Assembly: GCA_900544645.1 (NCBI GenBank)
Contig: UQWG01000019.1
Coordinates: 1-33,629, forward strand
Origin: an uncultured Collinsella sp.
Lineage (GTDB): Bacteria > Actinomycetota > Coriobacteriia > Coriobacteriales > Coriobacteriaceae
Length of the DNA: 33,629 bases
Reading direction: 5' to 3'
In this document: piece by piece, positions 15,585 through 22,080 of the stretch
Layout: every line of letters begins with the position of its first letter
How positions within the stretch are numbered: the first letter of the stretch is position 1
Program-made: the position numbers and the translations under genes
The notes under the pieces: generated by a model
Seen by the model: only the letters and a program-made list of their open reading frames with translations
Database searches by the model: none
Told to the model about the DNA's origin: nothing

Positions 15585-16427
15585 ATGTCCGCCCGTAAAG
15601 CTCGCACGGAGGCGGCTGCCGCTGGCGCCGCCCCCGTTGACTCTGAGGAGAAGGACGTGAAGATTCCCGTAGAGGCCGCAGACGATACCGAGGTCAATGA
15701 GGCCCCGGCCGCCGAGGCTGCCGAGAACCAGGTAGAGGATTCCAACAAGGAGGCGACGATGACCGAGGACGAGATGGTGGAAGCCGCTATCCGCGCCGGT
15801 GAGGAAGCCGCCGACAACGACTTTAAGCTCAAGTTCGAGCAGGCCCAAAAGGAGCTTGCCGACGTGCGCAATGAGCTCGATGCTGCGGCAGAGGCTCAGA
15901 AGGCCGCCGAGGACAAGGCAAAGGACGCCACCGAGCGCACCGCCCGTCTGCAGGCCGACTGGGAGAACTTCCGCCGCCGCACCGCCAATGAGCGTATCGC
16001 CGAGCGCGAGCGTGCGACCGAGAAGCTCGTCACCGCGCTGCTGCCGGTGGTCGACGATATCGAGCGCGCGATCGACCATGCCCGCAGCCAAGAGCTTTCC
16101 GACGACTTTAAACAGTTCGTCGATGGCGTTGACGCGGTACATGCCAAGCTGCTCGATGTGTTTGCGCACGAGGGCGTTGAGCCCATCGATCCCAAGGGTG
16201 AGGCGTTCGATCCGCTCGAGCACCAGGCTGTGGGTCGCGTCGAGGACGCATCGCAGTACGACGAGACCGTCAACGACGTGTACCAGAAGGGCTACCGCAT
16301 GGCGGATCGCATTCTGCGTTCCGCGATGGTGACGGTGACCTACGGTGGCGAGAAGCGCCCCGCACCGGAGCCCGAAGCGGCGCCCGAGGATGCTACGGCC
16401 GATACGGCCGAGAGCACCGAGGAGTAA
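15585..16427 (+). CDS. grpE: Nucleotide exchange factor GrpE
   Basis: GrpE releases ADP from DnaK. The 280-residue product has a long charged coiled coil (about 78-150) containing the signature LQADWENFRRRTANE and then LLPVVDDIERAI. The C-terminal beta domain has DPLEHQAV, VYQKGYRMADRILRSAMVTV. The first ~58 residues are Ala/Glu-rich and probably disordered, making it longer than the common 180-230. An internal ATG (M59, base 15759) follows a strong AAGGAGG at 15747-15753 with 5-base spacing, stronger than the signal before the first ATG. A shorter form may therefore be made as well or instead. It begins 2 bases after dnaK. Confidence 0.96.
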   Translation: MSARKARTEAAAAGAAPVDSEEKDVKIPVEAADDTEVNEAPAAEAAENQVEDSNKEATMTEDEMVEAAIRAGEEAADNDFKLKFEQAQKELADVRNELDAAAEAQKAAEDKAKDATERTARLQADWENFRRRTANERIAERERATEKLVTALLPVVDDIERAIDHARSQELSDDFKQFVDGVDAVHAKLLDVFAHEGVEPIDPKGEAFDPLEHQAVGRVEDASQYDETVNDVYQKGYRMADRILRSAMVTVTYGGEKRPAPEPEAAPEDATADTAESTEE

Positions 16428-16432
16428 TTGAG

Positions 16433-16463
16433 AAGGGCCCCGGGGCAAAACCCGGGGCCCTTT
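16433..16463 (+). terminator. Intrinsic terminator or attenuator inside the dnaK operon
   Basis: A perfect 12-bp stem (16433-16444 with 16451-16462) rich in G/C, with a GCAAAA loop, then only TTTC. It lies between grpE and dnaJ. It would reduce readthrough, lowering dnaJ and hspR relative to dnaK and grpE, unless the downstream pair has its own promoter. Confidence 0.75.
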
Positions 16464-16491
16464 CTGGCCAAGTGCCATGTGACAGCATGAG

Positions 16492-16513
16492 CCGCCGTCC
16501 GCAGGGACGGCGG
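16492..16513. other. 9-bp leader hairpin upstream of dnaJ
   Basis: CCGCCGTCC (16492-16500), GCAG loop, GGACGGCGG (16505-16513), a perfect stem just before the AGGAGAGGAG ribosome-binding site of dnaJ. It closely resembles the hairpins before hypE and hypA. Confidence 0.65.
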
Positions 16514-16535
16514 ATGTAACAGGAGAGGAGCTACG

Positions 16536-17501
16536 ATGGCTGCAGGCAAAACCTTCTATGACATCCTGGGCGTATCCAAGAGCGCCTCCGACAAAGAGAT
16601 CAAGAGCGCGTTTCGCAAGCTCGCGCAAAAATATCACCCCGATGCCGGCGGCGACGAGGCCAAGTTCAAGGAGATCAGCGAGGCCTACGAGACGCTTTCG
16701 GACGAGAAGAAGCGCAAAGAGTACGACCAGATGCTCATGTTTGGCGGCATGCCGGGCGCAGGCGGCGCGTATGGCGGCGGCTACGGTGCCGGCGCCGGCG
16801 CCAGCGGCTGGGGCGATATCTTCGACAGCATCTTTAGCGGCAACGGCGCCTGGGGCAGCGATTGGGGCTCGGGCTTTGCCGGGGCTGCGGGTAATGCCGG
16901 TGCCGGAGCGGGTCGCAGCCGTGCTCGCAAGGGCGGCGACCTGTCGCTGACCGTCGATGTGACGGCCGAGGACGCGTTTCGCGGCGTGACGCACAAGGTC
17001 ACCTACCGCATTCCCTCGACGGGCGAGCAGCAGACCATTACGGTCTCGGTTCCCGCGGGCGCGGTCGACGGCGGCAAGCTACGCTACAAGCGTCGCGGCG
17101 AGTACGGCGTTGCCGGCGGCGAGCGCGGCGACCTGGTCGTGACCACGCATGTGGAGGAGCACCCGCTGTTTAAGCGCAAGGGCGCCGATGTGACCATGGA
17201 GGTACCGGTCTCGGTCTACGAGGCGGCGCTCGGCTGTACGGTGGACGTGCCCACGCCCGGCGGGGCGACGGTTCGCCTGAAGGTGCCCGCGGGTACCCAG
17301 ACGGGCAAGAAGTTCCGCTTTAAGGAGATGGGTGCGCCTGACGTTAAGCATCGCGGCCGCACGGGTGCGCTGCTCGTCGAGATCAAGGTGCAGGTCCCCA
17401 CGAACCTGTCCGACGATGAGCGCGATGCCATGACCAAGCTGCGCGAGGCCGACACGCGCGATTATCGCGAGAAGGTCAACCGTTACAAGGCGACGTACTA
17501 G
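16536..17501 (+). CDS. dnaJ: DnaJ-type co-chaperone without zinc finger (type II Hsp40)
   Basis: An Hsp40 that delivers substrates to DnaK and stimulates its ATPase. The 321-residue protein has a J domain at 5-68 with the HPD motif at 34-36. A Gly/Ala-rich linker follows (about 70-125), then the two beta-barrel substrate domains (GGDLSLTVDVTAEDAFRG, then VPTPGGATVRLKVPAGTQTGKKFRFKEMG). The CxxCxGxG zinc finger of type I DnaJ is missing; the linker passes straight into the first barrel. Its operon position between grpE and hspR shows that it acts as a DnaK partner. Other DnaJ genes may exist elsewhere. Confidence 0.95.
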   Translation: MAAGKTFYDILGVSKSASDKEIKSAFRKLAQKYHPDAGGDEAKFKEISEAYETLSDEKKRKEYDQMLMFGGMPGAGGAYGGGYGAGAGASGWGDIFDSIFSGNGAWGSDWGSGFAGAAGNAGAGAGRSRARKGGDLSLTVDVTAEDAFRGVTHKVTYRIPSTGEQQTITVSVPAGAVDGGKLRYKRRGEYGVAGGERGDLVVTTHVEEHPLFKRKGADVTMEVPVSVYEAALGCTVDVPTPGGATVRLKVPAGTQTGKKFRFKEMGAPDVKHRGRTGALLVEIKVQVPTNLSDDERDAMTKLREADTRDYREKVNRYKATY

Positions 17502-17573
17502 GGCGGTCGTGGCGCACGCCCGCGCCCGTGGGCTTATGATGGACGATAACGAGACGGAAAGGGATCAGGTAGC

Positions 17574-17990
17574 ATGGCCGAGGACAATAGGAACAAACCG
17601 CTGTACATGATCAGCGTGGCGGCCGAGCTGACCGGCATGCATCCGCAGACTCTGCGCGTCTACGAGTCCAAGGGCCTGGTGAACCCCCAGCGCTCGGGCG
17701 GCAACACGCGTCTGTATTCGCGTGCCGATATCGAGCGCCTGGAGCTCATCAACCAGCTGACTGACGAGGGCATCAACCTTGCCGGCGTGGTGCGCATTCT
17801 CGATATGAAGGAGCGTGCCGAGGAGCGCGAGCGCGAGAACGAAAAGCTCCGCGCCCGCGTGCGCCAGCTCGAGGACGAGCTGCACGAGTACAAGATGCAG
17901 AAGAAGATCACCGCCCTGGCCCCGCGCGACGGCTCGGTTAACCCCGAACAGGTCATGCGCAAGCTGCTGGGCGCCGGCGGGGATTTGTAG
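17574..17990 (+). CDS. hspR: Heat shock repressor HspR (MerR family)
   Basis: A 138-residue MerR-family regulator of the HspR type, which in actinobacteria represses the dnaK operon, clpB and lon and uses DnaK as co-repressor. The winged HTH covers about 10-75 (MISVAAELTGMHPQTLRVYESKGLVNPQRS, shown here in part as LTGMHPQTLRVYESKG). A coiled coil follows (RAEERERENEKLRARVRQLE). It sits at the end of dnaK-grpE-dnaJ, which is the classic HspR location. The shared motif in the dnaK and clpB promoters is its likely operator. A hairpin overlaps its stop codon. Confidence 0.95.
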   Translation: MAEDNRNKPLYMISVAAELTGMHPQTLRVYESKGLVNPQRSGGNTRLYSRADIERLELINQLTDEGINLAGVVRILDMKERAEERERENEKLRARVRQLEDELHEYKMQKKITALAPRDGSVNPEQVMRKLLGAGGDL

Positions 17991-18017
17991 TTACGCGGGT
18001 TTACCAACCCGCGTAAC
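17990..18017. other. 11-bp hairpin after hspR
   Basis: GTTACGCGGGT (17990-18000), TTACCA loop, ACCCGCGTAAC (18007-18017), perfect, starting on the last base of the hspR stop. No T-run follows, so it is a weak terminator or a 3'-end protecting stem. It directly abuts the structured repeat at 18021. Confidence 0.6.
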
Positions 18018-18020
18018 CAG

Positions 18021-18138
18021 TTGACGCTGCAAGCCCGTCAGAGCGGCAATCTGCCTTTCAACTTCGGCGGCATGATCAAAAGATCAATGCCGCCTTGTTT
18101 CAAGGCACCTTGCTCGCTCTGGCGGGCTTTCGCTGTCC
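18021..18138 (+). repeat. Structured ~118-bp dispersed element, copy 1
   Basis: This matches 31645-31761 in opposite orientation. The conserved parts are the end TTGACGCTGC, ATCTGCCTTTCAA, TTTCAAGGCACCT and the end TCGCTGTCC. It folds as nested stems. P1 pairs 18031-18045 with 18115-18129 (15 bp, one G-T). P2 is TGCCTT with AAGGCA. P3 is a hairpin with arms 18066-18077 and 18082-18094, an AAAA loop and one bulged base. The two copies have different P1 and P3 sequences that still pair, which argues for selection on structure. A short frame across it differs by indels between copies, so it is probably not coding. Confidence 0.75.
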
Positions 18139-18170
18139 GCGCCAAAACATCGGCGTTGCCATGGCCCGGA

Positions 18171-18200
18171 TGTGGCACTTGGGGACGTTCCTTATGTGCC
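18171..18200. repeat. Weak palindrome related to the nadA-nadB hairpin
   Basis: GGCAC (18174-18178) and GTGCC (18196-18200) flank a GGGGACGTTCC core. The layout TGTGGCAC...GGGGAC..TTCCTTATGTGCC resembles the element at 9924-9956. It looks like a decayed member of the same intergenic repeat. Confidence 0.4.
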
Positions 18201-18252
18201 GGCACTTTGGGACACTCCTTGTCAAGAGATTGGCGAAAGATGCTTGTCATAT

Positions 18253-18270
18253 ACTTTACCGAGATAAAGT
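18253..18270. promoter_or_regulatory. ACTTTA-N6-TAAAGT dyad upstream of the hydratase gene
   Basis: A 6-bp inverted repeat overlapping a -10-like TATACT (18250-18255). It is the only clear dyad in the promoter-proximal DNA of the hydratase gene and could be an operator. The regulator is unknown, and no good -35 is seen. Confidence 0.35.
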
Positions 18271-18338
18271 GAACGTGTAGATTCGCAACCCACTCGCAAC
18301 CGTTCTATGGCACGATATTGAACGAATGTATGCTATGC

Positions 18339-18355
18339 GCCCGAGCCTTTCGGGC
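18339..18355. other. 6-bp leader hairpin upstream of the hydratase gene
   Basis: GCCCGA, 5-base loop, TCGGGC, ending about 15 bases before the start codon and just 5' of the GTGGGAGA ribosome-binding site. Confidence 0.5.
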
Positions 18356-18370
18356 AGAGTGGGAGACAGT

Positions 18371-20671
18371 ATGGTTAAGCTGTACGAGGATGGCATCTAC
18401 CTGCGCGGCGGCAGCGAGGTTGTGCCTGTGGCCGAGGCTGCCGAGCGCGGTATTACGCAGACGCCCGAGGATGCTAAGCGCGGCACCATCGCGTATTCGA
18501 TCCTCCAGGCACACAATACGTCCGGCAATCCCGAGGCGCTCAAGATTCGCTTCGACGCCATGGCGAGTCACGACATCACCTTTGTCGGCATCATCCAGAC
18601 GGCGCGCGCCTCGGGCATGGAGCAGTTCCCGCTGCCCTACGTGCTCACCAACTGCCATAACTCGCTGTGCGCCGTGGGCGGCACCATCAACGAGGACGAC
18701 CACGTCTTTGGCCTTTCCGCGGCCAAGAAGTACGGCGGCATCTTCGTCCCGCCGCACATCGCCGTCATCCACTCCTTTATGCGTGAGAACTTTGCCGGTT
18801 GCGGCAAGATGATTCTGGGCTCCGACTCGCACACCCGCTACGGCGCCCTGGGTACCATGGCCGTGGGCGAGGGCGGCGGCGAGCTGGCCAAGCAGCTGTT
18901 GCGCGACACCTACGACGTTGCCTATCCCGGCGTCGTCGCCATCTACCTCACGGGCGCCCCGCGCCCCGGCGTCGGCCCGCACGATGTGGCGCTCGCCATC
19001 ATCCGCGCCGTCTTTGCCAAGGGCTACGTCAAGAACAAGGTAATGGAGTTCGTGGGCCCCGGCATCGCGAGCATGACGACCGACTACCGCAACGGCGTCG
19101 ACGTCATGACCACCGAGACCACCTGCCTGTCCTCCATCTGGGCCACCGATGAGGACACGCGCGCGTTTTTGGCCATGCACGGCCGCGGCGACGACTACCG
19201 CGAGCTCAAGCCCGCCGATGTCGCCTACTACGACGGCTGCGTCGAGGTCGACCTGTCGAGCATCAAGCCCATGATCGCGCTGCCGTTCCATCCTTCTAAC
19301 GGCTTTGAGATTGACGAGCTCAACGAGAACCTCGAGGACATCCTGCATGAGGTCGAGCTTGAGGCCGCCAAGATCGGCGAGGGCAAGACGCACTTTAGCC
19401 TGCTCGACAAGATCGTCGACGGCAAGCTGCACGTGCAGCAGGGCGTTATCGCCGGCTGCTCGGGCGGCAACTACGACTCCGTGGTCCAGGCTGCTCGCGT
19501 GCTCAAGGGCGCTAACACCGGCTGCGGCGAGTTCTCGCTGTCGGTCTATCCCACGAGCCAGCCCGTGGCACTCGAGCTTACACGCCGCGGCTACATCTAC
19601 GACCTTATGGAGGCCGGCGCGATTGTGCGCACGGCATTCTGCGGCCCGTGCTTCGGCGCCGGCGACACGCCTGCCAACAACGGCCTTTCGATCCGCCACA
19701 CCACGCGCAACTTCCCCAATCGCGAGGGTTCCAAGCCGGGCAACGGTCAGCTGAGCGCCGTGGCCCTGATGGACGCCCGCTCCATTGCGGCGACGGCTGC
19801 CAACGGCGGCGTCCTGACGCCGGCGACCGACCTGCCCGAGGAGACTTGGGACGAGGCCTGCGAGTACACCTTTGACGACGCGCCGTACAAGAAGCGCGTG
19901 TACTGGGGCTTTGGCAAGGCTGAGCCGGCCGACGAGCTGGTCGAGGGCCCCAACATCAAGCCGTGGCCCGCGATGGAGCCTCTCGGCGACGACATCCTGC
20001 TCAAGGTGTGCTCCAAGATCATGGACCCGGTCACTACGACCGACGAGCTCATTCCCTCGGGCGAGACGAGCTCCTTCCGCTCCAACCCGCTGGGTCTGGC
20101 CGAGTTTACGCTCAGCCGTCGCGACCCTGCCTACGTGGGCCGCTCCAAGGAGGTCGACGCGGTGGAAAAGCGCCGCGTTGCCGGCGAGGCAGCGGGCGAC
20201 CTGGTGGCACTCGATGCCGAGCTTGCCAGCGTGTTTGAGGCGCTGACCGGCGCGGGTGTCGCGGCCGATGCCAAGGCGACTGAGTACGGCTCCATGCTCT
20301 ATGCCAAGAAGCCCGGTGACGGTTCTGCCCGCGAGCAGGCCGCGAGCTGCCAGCGCGTAATTGGCGGCCTGGCCAACATCGTCCACGAGTACGCCACCAA
20401 GCGCTATCGCTCCAACGTGATGAACTGGGGCATGGTGCCCTTCCAGATGGAGGCCGAGCCCAGCTTTGAGGTGGGCGACTACGTCTTTGTGCCGGGTATC
20501 CGCGCCGCGCTCGACGGCGACCTGAAGGACATCGCCGCTTACGTGGTTCGCGCCGATGGTGCGGTCGAGCAGATTGAGCTCTACATCGCCGATATGACGG
20601 CCGAGGAGCGCGCCATCGTCAAGGCCGGCTGCCTGATCAACTACAACAAGTTCAAGGCCGCTGCCGAGTAA
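18371..20671 (+). CDS. Aconitase-family hydratase (YbhJ-like)
   Basis: A 766-residue iron-sulfur hydro-lyase of the aconitase superfamily. The cluster ligands are visible as C363 (AGCSGGNYD), C424 and C427 (FCGPCFGAGDTPANN), with C-x60-C-x2-C spacing as in aconitases. Other family blocks are LGSDSHTRYGALGTMAVGEGGGEL, FVGPGIASM and PFHPSNGFEI; the small swivelling domain covers the last ~150 residues. The overall look is closest to the poorly characterised YbhJ branch rather than AcnA, AcnB, LeuCD or homoaconitase, so the substrate is uncertain. The ATG at 18371 follows GTGGGAGA; the frame opens 15 codons earlier without a good signal. No other TCA-cycle genes are nearby. Confidence 0.85.
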   Translation: MVKLYEDGIYLRGGSEVVPVAEAAERGITQTPEDAKRGTIAYSILQAHNTSGNPEALKIRFDAMASHDITFVGIIQTARASGMEQFPLPYVLTNCHNSLCAVGGTINEDDHVFGLSAAKKYGGIFVPPHIAVIHSFMRENFAGCGKMILGSDSHTRYGALGTMAVGEGGGELAKQLLRDTYDVAYPGVVAIYLTGAPRPGVGPHDVALAIIRAVFAKGYVKNKVMEFVGPGIASMTTDYRNGVDVMTTETTCLSSIWATDEDTRAFLAMHGRGDDYRELKPADVAYYDGCVEVDLSSIKPMIALPFHPSNGFEIDELNENLEDILHEVELEAAKIGEGKTHFSLLDKIVDGKLHVQQGVIAGCSGGNYDSVVQAARVLKGANTGCGEFSLSVYPTSQPVALELTRRGYIYDLMEAGAIVRTAFCGPCFGAGDTPANNGLSIRHTTRNFPNREGSKPGNGQLSAVALMDARSIAATAANGGVLTPATDLPEETWDEACEYTFDDAPYKKRVYWGFGKAEPADELVEGPNIKPWPAMEPLGDDILLKVCSKIMDPVTTTDELIPSGETSSFRSNPLGLAEFTLSRRDPAYVGRSKEVDAVEKRRVAGEAAGDLVALDAELASVFEALTGAGVAADAKATEYGSMLYAKKPGDGSAREQAASCQRVIGGLANIVHEYATKRYRSNVMNWGMVPFQMEAEPSFEVGDYVFVPGIRAALDGDLKDIAAYVVRADGAVEQIELYIADMTAEERAIVKAGCLINYNKFKAAAE

Positions 20672-20686
20672 CGCACTTAATTGTCC

Positions 20687-20760
20687 GCCCGGAACTTACC
20701 CTTTCCCGCCCGCTCACGCGCTTCGCGAGGGTCGCGTTCGGGAAAGGGTAAGCCCCGGGC
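20687..20760. repeat. 22-bp palindrome after the hydratase gene
   Basis: Arms 20687-20708 and 20739-20760 are inverted copies with two mismatches; the shared core is CTTACCCTTTCCCG. The 30-base loop has its own CGCG-CTTC-GCGAG hairpin. It starts 15 bases after the stop codon and precedes the true terminator. Confidence 0.7.
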
Positions 20761-20816
20761 TACATTTCTGCGTTCTCGTTGGGTCTTGAGGGACGCTAAT
20801 AAATAGACTTGCTGAT

Positions 20817-20847
20817 GCCGCCTCTGTTAATGGGGCGGCTTCTTTTT
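20817..20847 (+). terminator. Intrinsic terminator of the hydratase gene
   Basis: GCCGCC (20817-20822) pairs with GGCGGC (20834-20839), followed by TTCTTTTT. Confidence 0.8.
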
Positions 20848-20854
20848 GTCGAAA

Positions 20855-20889
20855 ACCACCACAAAGGGGACAGGCACCTTTGTGGTGGT
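20855..20889. repeat. Palindromic repeat with GGGGACAGG core, copy 1
   Basis: A perfect 13-bp stem (20855-20867 with 20877-20889, ACCACCACAAAGG) around the 9-base loop GGACAGGCA. The core around the loop matches the palindrome at 21714-21766 read on the other strand, while the outer stem differs. It lies between the convergent hydratase and 222-aa genes. Confidence 0.8.
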
Positions 20890-20943
20890 GGGGAACGAGC
20901 TCGATGTTGTTGTGATTGTTGAGCGGTATGTTAATGAGCGTCT

Positions 20944-21612
20944 CTACAGGATTTCATCTGGGCTGGCGGGCTTGGTTGTTTTGGGGATGCCGAGTTTGGA
21001 TGACGCGAAATCGTCAACATTGTCCTTAATTCCGTCTTTGGTGTAGACAGTGACCATATAGGTGCTGTGTCCGAATTCGCCCTTGTCGCGTGTTGCCCAG
21101 GCATCCCAGTAGGCGGCCCCGTTTCGCCCTTTGATTTTTCCGACACGGCGGAGTTCTGTTCGCTTTAATTTCTGGTTGCTATAGATGGTTCGACCGGTCT
21201 CCTCGGTGAGCCCGCACTGTCCAAGCATCTTGTCGAGGACTTGGTTCATGTGGCGCTCATCGGTGTTTGGTGCGTAGTCGTAGGCGAGGGTGATGGAGTC
21301 GAGTGGCTGGTCGTCGATTAGATAGTTTAGCGCCTGAGGTTCAAGGCAGAAATAGGGGGAGCATCCGTCGACCTTGCCGAGCAACGGTAACTTGGACTGC
21401 CAACTTCCGGTGGGAATTGCATATTCGTAGAACACGCCACGGCAGACAAAGGAGAGCGAGGTGGCACGCGAGCCGGCGTCGATCATCCCGCAAAGATCGA
21501 AGGGCGAGGCGATACCAAGGGAAAAGGGCGTGGCGACGATAAGGAAGAGCATCACGATGGGTATGGCGAGAATGGCGATGACGTTGCGGCCGGTGGAATG
21601 AGGCGGCTTCAT
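20944..21612 (-). CDS. Hypothetical membrane-anchored protein
   Basis: A 222-residue protein I do not recognise. Residues 10-34 form one strong hydrophobic segment (AILAIPIVMLFLIVATPFSL), probably an N-terminal anchor or uncleaved signal, with the rest outside. The exported part has six Cys and many Tyr and Asp, and no catalytic motif I can name. The start at 21612 has GAGGAG upstream. By eye its GC content is lower than that of its neighbours, and palindromic repeats lie on both sides, so recent acquisition is possible. Confidence 0.75.
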   Translation of the reverse strand: MKPPHSTGRNVIAILAIPIVMLFLIVATPFSLGIASPFDLCGMIDAGSRATSLSFVCRGVFYEYAIPTGSWQSKLPLLGKVDGCSPYFCLEPQALNYLIDDQPLDSITLAYDYAPNTDERHMNQVLDKMLGQCGLTEETGRTIYSNQKLKRTELRRVGKIKGRNGAAYWDAWATRDKGEFGHSTYMVTVYTKDGIKDNVDDFASSKLGIPKTTKPASPDEIL

Positions 21613-21713
21613 ATGCGCTCCTCGAGAGAAAGAGCAGGCAAGCTCGATGACAAATGAATAATCTCAGCTAACGATTCAATTTTAATCTCATAACGTGTGA
21701 CAGCTGGACGTCG

Positions 21714-21766
21714 AAACCGAGAACCACCGCAAAGGCGCCTGTCCCCTTTGCGGTGGTTCTCGGTTT
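21714..21766. repeat. Perfect 22-bp palindrome with GGGGACAGG core, copy 2
   Basis: Arms 21714-21735 and 21745-21766 are perfectly complementary around the 9-base loop CGCCTGTCC. Read on the minus strand, the centre AAAGG-GGACAGGCG-CCTTT corresponds to the centre of the repeat at 20855-20889. It is immediately followed by, and shares bases with, the next palindrome. Confidence 0.85.
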
Positions 21767-21827
21767 GTCTCGATCTGTAACAGTTAGACCCTAATTTGCC
21801 GAGTAGATGTTACAGATTGAGACAAAC
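21763..21827. repeat. TCTCGATCTGTAAC palindrome, copy 1
   Basis: 19-base arms 21763-21781 and 21809-21827 with one mismatch (wobble) and a 27-base loop. TCTCGATCTGTAAC is shared with the next palindrome. Confidence 0.8.
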
Positions 21828-21847
21828 GGTTGCCGCTGGTCATTTTC

Positions 21848-21902
21848 TCTCGATCTGTAACATCTAGGATCAAAAATGGCTGCTAGATGTTACAGATCGA
21901 GA
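21848..21902. repeat. TCTCGATCTGTAAC palindrome, copy 2
   Basis: Perfect 20-base arms 21848-21867 and 21883-21902 with a 15-base loop. With copy 1 it forms a tandem pair about 80 bp apart, between the 222-aa gene and the clpB promoter. Confidence 0.85.
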
Positions 21903-21965
21903 CGGGAGTGCGCCTGGGCAGCGGCGGGCTGACATTTCAGTACCTTATCCATCAATCACTCAGAA

Positions 21966-22000
21966 AATCTTATATATAGAGACTTAGATTTGTGTATAAG
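21966..22000 (+). promoter_or_regulatory. clpB promoter with probable HspR operator
   Basis: AATCTTATAT-N5-GACTTAGATT (21966-21990) matches the dnaK motif, with the -10-like TATAAG at 21995-22000. The rest of the gene-free stretch 21613-22080 is mostly the three palindromes listed above. clpB and dnaK are classic HspR targets in actinobacteria. Confidence 0.7.
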
Positions 22001-22041
22001 ATTGCGCAAAGCTGGCAACAATACTTCTCGAACAACGTGAA

Positions 22042-22059
22042 GCCGCCCCGTAGGGCGGC
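22042..22059. other. 7-bp leader hairpin upstream of clpB
   Basis: GCCGCCC (22042-22048), CGTA loop, GGGCGGC (22053-22059), just before the AGAGAGGTG ribosome-binding site. Same placement and a similar sequence to the hairpins before dnaJ, hypA and hypE. Confidence 0.6.
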
Positions 22060-22080
22060 CGCCCCAAGAGAGGTGATTCC

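Noticed and set aside
18021..18272. Possible 83-aa protein across the structured repeat
   Set aside because: The other copy has indels that break the frame, while base pairing is kept; no ribosome-binding site.
18305..20386. 693-codon open frame antisense to the hydratase
   Set aside because: Codon-bias shadow without recognisable domains.
21714..21902. Possible CRISPR array
   Set aside because: The units are palindromes of different sequence, not regularly spaced identical repeats with unique spacers; no cas genes.
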